DNA of 11,393 nt. Source: Burkholderiales bacterium. Lineage in GTDB: Bacteria > Pseudomonadota > Gammaproteobacteria > Burkholderiales > Ga0077523. The DNA is taken from assembly GCA_025459035.1 (NCBI GenBank), contig JALORJ010000043.1, forward strand, positions 1-11,393, given 5' to 3'. This document shows positions 1 through 6,577 of the stretch, one piece after another (the first letter of the stretch is position 1; each line of letters begins with the position of its first letter). The position numbers and the translations under genes were made by a program. Below the pieces are notes generated by a model. It searched no databases. It worked only from the letters and a program-made list of their open reading frames with translations, and was not told where the DNA came from.

Positions 1-3000
1 CTTCACGTGCGGTGCGAGCACGCCGTGTCGCGCCGCGGCCACCGCGGCCATCATGCGGTCCGACCCGATCGCGACGATGCGGTCCGCGTCGCGCAGCGCG
101 ATTGCCGTGGCGCCGAGGCGGCCTTCGGCGTGCGCGCGCATCGCCTCGACAATGTTGCCGACGAACGCATGGTCGCCCGGGCGCGTCGGCACGAAGCCGG
201 GGGCTTCGTCGGAGCACCAGACGATCTCGTCGGCGGCGGCCTCGATCTCGGCGACCTTGTAGCGATCGATCAGCTTCTTGTAGCCGGCGAAGTACAGCAC
301 GCGCGAGCCCGCGCGGCGCAGCGCCTGGCCGATCGAGAACAGCACCGCGTTGCCGAGCCCGCCACCGACGAGCGCGACGGTCTCGCCGGCGGGGATCACC
401 GTGGGCGAGCCGGTCGGGCCCATCAGCACCACCGGTTCGTCGCGCGCGAGCATCGCGCACAGGTCGGAGGATCCGCCCATCTCGAGCACGATGGTCGACA
501 CCAGGCCGCGCGCGGGATCGACCCACGCGCCGGTGAGGGCGAGGCCCTCCATCGCCAGACGCGTGCCGTCGACCTGCGGCGCGAGGGTCTCGTAGTTCTG
601 CAGCCGGTAGAACTGGCCGGGCGCGAAGCGCCGCGCGGCGGCCGGGGCGTGCACGACGACCTCGACGATGGTGGGCGTGAGGCGGATGACGTCGTGCACG
701 CGTGCGCGCCACTCGGCATCGAGCGCCGCGAAGAACGTCGCGTCGTCGACGGCCCGCGTCGGCGCACGGCGCGCGAGCACCTGCGACACCACCGGATAGC
801 CCCGCTTGGCACTGCCCATCGCCTTGACCACGTTGCCGGCGAACGACGGATGCAGGTCGCCGAAGAAGCTGAACGCGCGGCCGTCGTCGCCGATCGACAG
901 CAGCACGTGCGCGGTGTCGGGCTTGGCACTGCGGGCGGGCTTGACCGGCTGTCCGTCGAGATCGACCGCGCGGAAGTAGCGGCCGTCGACCTCGAAATGC
1001 GCCGCGTCCTCGCGCGCCGCCACCGTGTTGGGCTGGGTGCCGGCCGCGACGAGGATGGTGCGTGCCGGCAGTGTCTGCTCGACCGGCGCGGCGTCGGCGC
1101 CGGACGTGGTCACACGCAGCCCGCTGGCGTGACCGTGCGCGTCGACCTCGACGGCGACCGGCGTCGCGCTCTCGACGAAGCGCACGCCTTCCTCGAGCGC
1201 CTTCTCGATCTCCTCGTGGTTGAGCGTGTAGGCCGGACTGTCGATCAGCCGGCGGCGGTATGCGATCGTCACGCCGCCCCAGCCCTGCAGCAGTTCGGCG
1301 ACGCGCGCCGGTCGGGCCTCGCGCGCCGCGGCGGCATGCTCGTCGCGCAGCGCGCGCGCATGCGCGATGAACTCGTCGGCGATCTGCGTCTCCTCCGGCG
1401 TCCACGTGCGCCGCACGGCGGCCAGCCCGCGCTCGGCGACGAGCGCCTCGTGGCGCGCGAGGAACTTCTCGACCTGCAGCGGGTAGTACGCCGCCGACTC
1501 GGTCGCGGTGTCGATCGCGGTCAGGCCGCCGCCGACCACGACGACCGGCAGCCGGACCTGCATGTTCGCGATCGAGTCGCGCTTCGCCGCACCGGTGAGC
1601 TGCAGTGCCATCAGGAAGTCGGACGCGGTGCGCACGCCACGCGCGAGGCCGTTCGGCATGTCGAGGATCGTCGGCCGACCGGCCCCGGCGCACAGCGCGA
1701 CGTGATCGAAGCCGGCGGCCAGCGCATCCTCGGCCGTGACCGTGCCGCCGAAGCGCACGCCGCCGTACAGCGCGAACTGCGCGCGGCGCTCGAGCAGCAG
1801 GCGCACGAGCTTCAGGAAGTTCTTGTCCCAGCGCACGGTGATGCCGTACTCGGCGACGCCGCCGAAGCCCGCCATCACGCGGTCGTCGAGCGGCTCGCGC
1901 AGCGACTCGACGTCGCGCACCGGCGTGAACGGCACGCGCGTGCCGTCGACGCGGATGCCCGAAAGATGCGGCGCGAGCGGTTCGATCTTCAGGCCGTCGA
2001 TCGCGGCGACCGTGTGGCCGTCGTTCATGAGATGGTGCGCGAGCGTGAAGCCGGCCGGCCCCAGTCCCACCACCAGCACGCGTCGGCCGCTGGGCGGCTT
2101 CGGCAGCGGGCGGCGCAGGTCGAGCGGGTTCCAGCGCGTGAGCAGCGAGTAGATCTCGAAGCCCCAGGGCAGCGCGAGCACGTCCTTCAGGGTGCGGGTC
2201 TCGGCCTGCGGGATGTCGACCGGGTCCTGCTTCTGGTAGATGCACGACTTCATGCAGTCGTTGCAGATGCGGTGGCCGGTCGCCGCGAGCATCGGGTTGT
2301 CGACGACGATCATCGCGAGCGCGCCGAGCGCGAAGCCCTCGCTCTTGAGCTTTTGGAATTCCGAGATGCGTTCGTCGAGCGGACAGCCGGCCAGCGGCAC
2401 GCCGAAGGTCGTGCGCCTGAAGCCCGCGGTAGGGTCCTTCTCGCGCAGGCCCGTCGAGCACGAGTCCTTGCCCTGCTCGTGACACCAGATGCAGTAGTTC
2501 GTCTGGTCCAGCGCGCCGACGAGGTCGGTGCCGGCGTCGGTCAGCGCGAAGCCTTCGCGCCGGCGCAGATGGCTCAGGCGGTGCACCGTCAGCGCGCCGT
2601 CGCGCGACGTCTCCACCGGCACCAGCTGCATCGGGTCGAGCTTCTTCGGCACCTTGAAGAGCACCCCGCCGCGGTGGCGCGTGCGCCCGGCCGGCGTGTG
2701 CACGGCCCATGCCGCGTAGCGCGCGGCGGTGTCGAGCGCATCGGCGTGTGCGGTCTCGTCGCGCTGCCAGTCGAGCACGGCCTGCGCGAAGCGCCCTTCG
2801 TCGAAGTCGTCGCCGAGATGCGCCGCCAGCGCGCCGCGAAGGGCATCGGCGTCGAAGCCGGCGGCCTCGTCGGCCTTGAAGCGGCTGGCCGCCTTGCGCT
2901 GCACGAACAGTCGCTTGACCTGGTAGAGCGGTGCGAGCGCGTGGTGGCGCGCGGCGAGCGCCTGCACGTCGGCTTCGATGCCGAACAGCCGCGCGACGAA

Positions 3001-3258
3001 GTGCTCGACGTGCGGCGCGATCGCGATCAGCAGCTCGGACTCGTCCTTCGCGGAAAGCGCGTCGGGATCGTGCCGACCCTCGGCCAGCTGCACCGCGAGA
3101 TCCGGCGCCTCGCGGGCAAGGTCTTCGACGAAGGCGCGATCGAGACGCTCGAGTCCGGTGCGGTCGTGCAGGTCGGCGAAGGAGAGTCCGAAGGCGAGGT
3201 GCAGGGCGTCGGCGGCGGCGGTCATCGAGGGCGGGGCGATATGCCGATACGCGCACAT
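1..3258 (-). CDS. Large multidomain FAD/NAD(P)H Fe-S oxidoreductase (GltD/NfnB-like + PyrK/NfnA-like fusion), 3' end beyond left edge
   Basis: The minus frame is open for 1086 codons from ATG 3258 to the edge, so the C-terminus is missing. Residues 1-250 are charged, probably helical and unrecognised. A cysteine-rich part follows (C256, C259, C267, C292, then CNDCMKSC with C332, C335, C339), likely Fe-S ligands. A dinucleotide fold GLGPAG (398-403) resembles the FAD site of GltD-type proteins, and GGGLTAID (from 576) resembles their NAD(P)H site. The C-terminal part has a ferredoxin-reductase flavin motif PGQFYRL (from 880) and a GGGLGN nucleotide-binding loop (965-970), as in PyrK. Predicted role: cytosolic electron transfer between NAD(P)H, flavins and Fe-S clusters; substrate unknown. 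It lies 59 bases behind pyrD on the same strand. No clear Shine-Dalgarno precedes ATG 3258, and ATG 3225 is an alternative start. The domain calls are firm; the physiological role is not. Confidence 0.85.
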   Translation of the reverse strand, partial: MCAYRHIAPPSMTAAADALHLAFGLSFADLHDRTGLERLDRAFVEDLAREAPDLAVQLAEGRHDPDALSAKDESELLIAIAPHVEHFVARLFGIEADVQALAARHHALAPLYQVKRLFVQRKAASRFKADEAAGFDADALRGALAAHLGDDFDEGRFAQAVLDWQRDETAHADALDTAARYAAWAVHTPAGRTRHRGGVLFKVPKKLDPMQLVPVETSRDGALTVHRLSHLRRREGFALTDAGTDLVGALDQTNYCIWCHEQGKDSCSTGLREKDPTAGFRRTTFGVPLAGCPLDERISEFQKLKSEGFALGALAMIVVDNPMLAATGHRICNDCMKSCIYQKQDPVDIPQAETRTLKDVLALPWGFEIYSLLTRWNPLDLRRPLPKPPSGRRVLVVGLGPAGFTLAHHLMNDGHTVAAIDGLKIEPLAPHLSGIRVDGTRVPFTPVRDVESLREPLDDRVMAGFGGVAEYGITVRWDKNFLKLVRLLLERRAQFALYGGVRFGGTVTAEDALAAGFDHVALCAGAGRPTILDMPNGLARGVRTASDFLMALQLTGAAKRDSIANMQVRLPVVVVGGGLTAIDTATESAAYYPLQVEKFLARHEALVAERGLAAVRRTWTPEETQIADEFIAHARALRDEHAAAAREARPARVAELLQGWGGVTIAYRRRLIDSPAYTLNHEEIEKALEEGVRFVESATPVAVEVDAHGHASGLRVTTSGADAAPVEQTLPARTILVAAGTQPNTVAAREDAAHFEVDGRYFRAVDLDGQPVKPARSAKPDTAHVLLSIGDDGRAFSFFGDLHPSFAGNVVKAMGSAKRGYPVVSQVLARRAPTRAVDDATFFAALDAEWRARVHDVIRLTPTIVEVVVHAPAAARRFAPGQFYRLQNYETLAPQVDGTRLAMEGLALTGAWVDPARGLVSTIVLEMGGSSDLCAMLARDEPVVLMGPTGSPTVIPAGETVALVGGGLGNAVLFSIGQALRRAGSRVLYFAGYKKLIDRYKVAEIEAAADEIVWCSDEAPGFVPTRPGDHAFVGNIVEAMRAHAEGRLGATAIALRDADRIVAIGSDRMMAAVAAARHGVLAPHVK

Positions 3259-3303
3259 GGAAATGCCCGGATCGCGCAAAAGGAAATGAAGGGAACAGCG
3301 CCG

Positions 3304-3309
3304 ATCATA
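3304..3309 (-). promoter_or_regulatory. Possible -10 box (TATGAT) ahead of the large flavoprotein gene
   Basis: TATGAT on the minus strand matches five of six bases of the sigma-70 -10 consensus and lies in the 59-base gap after pyrD. It would start a transcript near 3297, giving a leader of about 40 bases. The best -35-like hexamer (TCGACG, 3334-3329) is weak and 19 bases away. The gene could equally be transcribed from upstream with pyrD. Confidence 0.3.
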
Positions 3310-3317
3310 GGGGGCGA

Positions 3318-4328
3318 TCAGCGGGTCGCGTCGACCAGTTCGCGCACCAGCCCGGGGCCGCGGTACACGAGCCCCGTGTAGACCTGCACGAGGCTCGCGC
3401 CGGCGGCGAACTTGGCGTGCGCGTGTTCGGGCGCGAGGATGCCGCCGACTCCGATCAGCGGCAGGTGCGGCGGCAGGGCCGCCCGCAGGTGCGCGAGCAC
3501 GCGATCGGCGGCCGCGCGCACCGGCGCGCCGCTGAGACCGCCGGTCTCGCCGCCATGCGGCAGGTGCGCGACGGTGTCGCGCGCGACGGTCGTGTTGGTC
3601 GCGATCACGGCGTCGACGTCGTGCGCGACGAGCATCGCGGCTGCGGCGTCGATCGCGTCCGGGTCGAGATCGGGCGCGAGCTTCACCGCGATCGGCAGCT
3701 GCCGGCCGTGGATCGACGCGAGCTGCGCGCGCCGACCCATCACCGCGTCGAGCAGCCGCGCGAGCGCGTCGCCGCCCTGCAGCGCGCGCAGCTGCTGCGT
3801 GTTCGGCGACGAGATGTTCACGGTCACCCAGTGCGCGATCGCGTGCACGGCGTCGAGGCAGGTCACGTAGTCGCGCGCGGCATCGTCGATCGGGGTCGTC
3901 GCGTTCTTGCCGATGTTCACTCCCAGCACGCCACGCCAGCGCGCCGCGGCCACGTTGCGCACCAGCGCGTCGACGCCGTCGTTGTTGAAGCCCATCCGGT
4001 TGATGACGGCCTGCGCCTCGGGCAGGCGGAACATGCGCGGCTTCGGGTTGCCGGGCTGCGGCCGCGGCGTGACCGTGCCGATCTCGAGGAAGCCGAAGCC
4101 GAAGCTGCCGAGGGCGTCGAGACAGGTGCCGTTCTTGTCGAGGCCTGCCGCCAGACCCACCGGATTCGGGAAGTCGATGCCCATGCACCGCACGGAGCGC
4201 CCGGGGCGCGATGCGGGGGCCGGCAGCAGCCGCATCGATGCCGCGACGCGGGCGGCGCGCAGCGCGAGATCGTGCGAGCGCTCGCCGTCGAGGCGAAACA
4301 GCAGGTCGCGCGCGAGGCCCCAGTTCAT
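3318..4328 (-). CDS. pyrD: Dihydroorotate dehydrogenase (quinone), class 2
   Basis: Oxidises dihydroorotate to orotate with FMN, passing electrons to membrane quinone: the fourth step of de novo pyrimidine synthesis. The 336-residue product has the length of E. coli PyrD. Family segments are all present: GLAAGLDKNG, the PRPQPGNPKPRMFRL run, NRMGFNNDG, a VNISSPNT loop whose second serine (S174) aligns with the catalytic base of class 2 enzymes, ATNTT, GGLSG and the GVGG and YTGL phosphate-binding segments near the end. An N-terminal extension before the barrel, typical of class 2, is seen (MNWGLARDLLFRLDGE). ATG 4328 was chosen because its protein starts like family members; the frame stays open to an ATG at 4394, but that extra stretch looks non-coding. 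It lies 82 bases downstream of bpt, and the large flavoprotein follows it. Confidence 0.97.
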   Translation of the reverse strand: MNWGLARDLLFRLDGERSHDLALRAARVAASMRLLPAPASRPGRSVRCMGIDFPNPVGLAAGLDKNGTCLDALGSFGFGFLEIGTVTPRPQPGNPKPRMFRLPEAQAVINRMGFNNDGVDALVRNVAAARWRGVLGVNIGKNATTPIDDAARDYVTCLDAVHAIAHWVTVNISSPNTQQLRALQGGDALARLLDAVMGRRAQLASIHGRQLPIAVKLAPDLDPDAIDAAAAMLVAHDVDAVIATNTTVARDTVAHLPHGGETGGLSGAPVRAAADRVLAHLRAALPPHLPLIGVGGILAPEHAHAKFAAGASLVQVYTGLVYRGPGLVRELVDATR

Positions 4329-4362
4329 CGCGACACCCGCGCGAACGCGGTCCCGAGACGAC

Positions 4363-4384
4363 ACCGCCCGCAAGCGCGGGCGGT
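4363..4384 (-). other. Perfect 9-bp GC-rich hairpin between bpt and pyrD
   Basis: ACCGCCCGC (4363-4371) and GCGGGCGGT (4376-4384) pair perfectly around a 4-base loop. The hairpin lies about 26 bases after the bpt stop and 34 bases before the pyrD start in the direction of transcription. No run of T follows on the minus strand, so it is not a classical intrinsic terminator. It could be a weak terminator, an attenuator-like element or an mRNA-stabilising or processing site. The structure is directly visible; its function is inferred. Confidence 0.5.
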
Positions 4385-4410
4385 TCGAGGGCATGCGCGG
4401 CGGCGGTCGA

Positions 4411-5154
4411 TCACGCGGGCGCTTCGGCGTCGCGCGGCAGGCGCTTCCACTCGCCGTCCACCAGACCCTCCATCGGCTGGAAGTTGACCTTGTAGGCCAT
4501 CTTGCGGCTCTCGCCGATCCAGTAGCCGAGATACAGGTGGGACTGGTTCGCGCGTCGGCACAGCTCGATCTGCCACAGCACGTTGTACGTGCCGAGCGAC
4601 GCCTGCGGCAGGTCGGGGTCGAAGAACGTGTAGACCGACGACAGCCCGTCCTCGAGCCGGTCGACGATGCTCACCATGCGCAGCGTGCCGTGGTCGCGGA
4701 ACTCGACGAGGTTCGAGCGCACGTTGCTCTGCAGCAGAAAGTGGCGGTACTGCTCGCGCGAGTCGTGGTCCATGCCGCCGCCGAAATGGCGGGCCGACTG
4801 GTAGCGCAGGTACAGCGCGTAGTGCTCCGGGCTGTACTTGAGATCGAGCATGCGGGCGTCGAGGTGCGCGTGCGCGCGCCACGCACGTCGCTGCGACCGG
4901 TTCGCGACGAATTCCTTGACGAGGATGCGCACCGGAACGCAGGCGCGACAGCTGTCGCAGTACGGTCGGTAGGTGAAGGCGCCGCTGCGCCGGAACCCGG
5001 CGCGCACCAGCTCGCTGTAGACGTGGGTGTCGATCGCGTGGCTTGGCGTGGCGACCTGCGAGCGTGCAAGCCGATCCCCCAGGTAGCTGCAGGGATATGG
5101 CGCGGTCGCGTAGAACTGGAGAACCGAGAACGGCAGGTCGTTGAGCTGCGTCAT
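4411..5154 (-). CDS. bpt: Aspartate/glutamate leucyltransferase (Bpt; ATE family, often annotated arginyltransferase)
   Basis: Aminoacyl-tRNA-protein transferase of the bacterial N-degron pathway. Family members of the Bpt type move leucine from Leu-tRNA to proteins with N-terminal Asp or Glu, marking them for ClpS/ClpAP. The 247-residue product carries the ATE N-domain cysteines: C22 in PYPCSYL and C66, C69, C72 in CDSCRAC. The ATE C-domain follows, with YLRYQSARH, a GGGMDHDS stretch and, near the end, YLGYWIGESRKMAYKVNFQP. The start codon lies inside the end of aat as ATGA, fixing the start and suggesting translational coupling; no strong Shine-Dalgarno is seen. Leucyl rather than arginyl specificity is inferred from family and from the aat neighbour. 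Confidence 0.94.
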   Translation of the reverse strand: MTQLNDLPFSVLQFYATAPYPCSYLGDRLARSQVATPSHAIDTHVYSELVRAGFRRSGAFTYRPYCDSCRACVPVRILVKEFVANRSQRRAWRAHAHLDARMLDLKYSPEHYALYLRYQSARHFGGGMDHDSREQYRHFLLQSNVRSNLVEFRDHGTLRMVSIVDRLEDGLSSVYTFFDPDLPQASLGTYNVLWQIELCRRANQSHLYLGYWIGESRKMAYKVNFQPMEGLVDGEWKRLPRDAEAPA

Positions 5155-5855
5155 GTGTCGCGTGCCGTCGTGCGTCCCATGTTCCAGTGCATCGGAGTCG
5201 CGTTCGAGTGTATCAACTCCGAAACGCGCTCCACGAAGCGCGCCCGGGGCATGCGCGTCGCCCCGAGCGACGCCAGGTGCGGGGTGTGCATCTGGCAGTC
5301 GATCAACGCGTCGCCCTGCGCCGCGAGATGGCGCGCGAGGTGCACGAGCGCGATCTTCGATGCGTCGCGCGCGCGGCTGAACATCGACTCGCCGAAGAAC
5401 ATGTGCCCGAGGCTCACGCCGTAGAGCCCGCCGGCGAGCGCGCCGTCGATCCACACCTCGACGCTGTGCGCCACGCCCTGCGCGTGCAGCGCGCAGTACG
5501 CGTCGACCATCGGTGCCGAGATCCACGTGCCGTCGGCGCCGTCGCGCGGTGCGGCACACGCGAGCATCACGTCGCGGAACGCGCGGTCCGCGTGGATCTC
5601 GTAGGGCCGGTTGCGCAGCACCTTGTCGAGCGAGCGCGTCACGCGCAGCCGGGTCGGGTCCAGCACCATGCGCGGATCGGGGCTCCACCACAGGATCGGC
5701 TCGCCGTCGTTGAACCACGGGAAGATGCCGTGCGCGTAGGCGTCGAGCAGGCGTGCGGGGGACAGGTCGCCGCCGGCCGCCAGCAGTCCGGGTGGGTCGT
5801 CGAGCGCGGTGTCGACCGGCGGAAACGGCGTGCGTCGGCCGAGCCAGGGGATCAT
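5151..5855 (-). CDS. aat: Leucyl/phenylalanyl-tRNA-protein transferase
   Basis: Transfers Leu or Phe from its tRNA to proteins with N-terminal Arg or Lys, creating primary destabilising residues recognised by ClpS for ClpAP degradation. At 234 residues it equals the E. coli enzyme in length. The GIFPWF motif, LWWSPDPRMVL, FFGESMFSRARDASK and IDCQMHTPHLASLGA are all present. E156 (in FGES) and D186 (in IDCQ) fall at the same numbers as the E. coli active-site residues. The stop codon overlaps the bpt start by 4 bases, so the two N-degron transferases are probably made together. The gene begins 33 bases after the lipoprotein stop on the same strand. The start ATG 5855 gives the usual MIPWL-type beginning. 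Confidence 0.97.
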   Translation of the reverse strand: MIPWLGRRTPFPPVDTALDDPPGLLAAGGDLSPARLLDAYAHGIFPWFNDGEPILWWSPDPRMVLDPTRLRVTRSLDKVLRNRPYEIHADRAFRDVMLACAAPRDGADGTWISAPMVDAYCALHAQGVAHSVEVWIDGALAGGLYGVSLGHMFFGESMFSRARDASKIALVHLARHLAAQGDALIDCQMHTPHLASLGATRMPRARFVERVSELIHSNATPMHWNMGRTTARDT

Positions 5856-5860
5856 GCGCG

Positions 5861-5886
5861 GCGTGCCTGCACAGCCCGCAGGCCGC
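5861..5886 (-). other. Imperfect hairpin between the lipoprotein gene and aat
   Basis: GCCTGC (5865-5870) pairs with GCAGGC (5878-5883) around a 7-base loop, and three more GC pairs extend it past a single bulged base. In minus-strand transcripts it lies just after the lipoprotein stop and ends a few bases before the aat start codon, so it could hinder aat translation or weakly separate the genes. No T run follows. In such GC-rich DNA a chance hairpin is possible. Confidence 0.25.
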
Positions 5887-5888
5887 GG

Positions 5889-6461
5889 TCAGTCGGGGCG
5901 GCTCAGGTTCACCAGTCCGCAGGCGACGCGAGGAGCGGCGACGCCTCCCCCGGCCACCGACACGACCAGCGATCGTCCGATCACGCTGTCGGCCTCGCTG
6001 CCCAGCGCGATGCCTTCGACCTCGAACGCGAACGACGCGATGCCGTCCGCCTCGACGATCAGGCGGCCGAGGTCGGCCCCCCACGGGGTCGTCGCCGGAA
6101 GATCGGGCGGGCGGGCGCGCGGCGGGACGAACACGGGACCGGCGCTGGTGGCGTCGACGGCGGAGCAGTTGCCGCGCTGATGGACCTGCAGCTTGTACTC
6201 GCCGGCCTTCATGCCGGTGATGCGCCCGGCCACCATCACGCGTTCCTTCTTCTGCAGCAGACGGATGGTGCCGCGGTCGGTGCGACCGCGCGTGGGAAGC
6301 ATCAGCACGTTGGCCGACGGCGGCGTGATGACGAAGTCCTTCACGTCGGACCCGACGTCCTGCATCACGTGGATGCCCTTCTGCATGCCGGTCTTCATGG
6401 ACTCGCACCCGGCCACGGTGGCGCAGGTCACGAGCAGTGCAGCCAGCAGGCGGCGGGTCAT
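5889..6461 (-). CDS. Lipoprotein with degenerate Cu/Zn superoxide dismutase-like (SodC) domain
   Basis: A 190-residue predicted lipoprotein. An N-terminal signal peptide ends in the lipobox VAGC with C19 as the lipidated residue; +2 is Glu, not Asp, which favours the outer membrane. From about residue 64 the chain follows SodC: GEYKLQVHQRGNC (87-99) aligns with the GEHGFHIHEKGSC region and RVACGLV with the C-terminal RYACGVI. The two cysteines of the SodC disulfide (C99, C181) are kept. Most metal ligands are not: of the HxH pair only H94 remains (Q92 replaces the first), the GGH histidine and the HxGDLP histidine are absent, and the last copper histidine is S168; D130 remains. Superoxide dismutase activity is therefore unlikely. 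A structural or other envelope role is inferred. The gene starts the minus-strand run and has a sigma-54-like site upstream. Confidence 0.8.
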   Translation of the reverse strand: MTRRLLAALLVTCATVAGCESMKTGMQKGIHVMQDVGSDVKDFVITPPSANVLMLPTRGRTDRGTIRLLQKKERVMVAGRITGMKAGEYKLQVHQRGNCSAVDATSAGPVFVPPRARPPDLPATTPWGADLGRLIVEADGIASFAFEVEGIALGSEADSVIGRSLVVSVAGGGVAAPRVACGLVNLSRPD

Positions 6462-6503
6462 CGCGGGGTGGAAGGGTGGGGCGCAGGCACGGGAGCGACC
6501 GGG

Positions 6504-6519
6504 TGCAACGAGCGTACCG
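6504..6519 (-). promoter_or_regulatory. Sigma-54-like -24/-12 promoter facing the SodC-like lipoprotein gene
   Basis: Read on the minus strand, CGGTACGCTCGTTGCA follows the sigma-54 pattern TGGCACG-N4-TTGCW: the -24 GG (6518-6517) and -12 GC (6506-6505) are 10 bases apart, TTGCA is perfect, and the -24 half matches five of seven. Transcription would begin near 6493, about 30 bases before ATG 6461. No activator-binding site was identified. Confidence 0.5.
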
Positions 6520-6565
6520 CGTCGGCCCGGGCCCCGGGCGTCGCGATCGGGCAGGGCTGCGCTCC

Positions 6566-6571
6566 TATGAT
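6566..6571 (+). promoter_or_regulatory. -10-like box (TATGAT) immediately ahead of flrB
   Basis: TATGAT matches five of six -10 consensus bases and ends 6 bases before the flrB ATG. A start 7 bases downstream would fall on the A of the start codon, implying a leaderless mRNA. No good -35 box is seen at 16-18 bases, and no Shine-Dalgarno precedes the ATG. Confidence 0.4.
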
Positions 6572-6577
6572 CGACGC

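Noticed and set aside
7..3381. A plus-strand open frame of more than 1100 codons.
   Set aside because: It is antisense to the flavoprotein gene, whose minus frame has clear FAD, NAD(P)H and cysteine motifs. The plus translation is Arg/Ala/Val-rich low-complexity sequence, a codon-bias artefact of GC-rich DNA.
4329..4394. Longer pyrD start at 4394 giving 358 residues.
   Set aside because: The extra 22 residues do not resemble PyrD and cover the intergenic hairpin. ATG 4328 gives the family length and a typical beginning.
5155..6408. Minus-strand open frame continuing upstream of bpt as one long reading frame.
   Set aside because: The upstream part is Arg-rich and overlaps aat and the lipoprotein gene in another frame. 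Family similarity starts only at ATG 5154.
6548..6563. A plus-strand GG-N10-GC spacing just before flrB that might be a sigma-54 promoter.
   Set aside because: Only the GG and GC pairs and a few other bases fit; the TT of the -12 element and the CAC of the -24 element are missing. Such spacing is expected by chance in GC-rich DNA.
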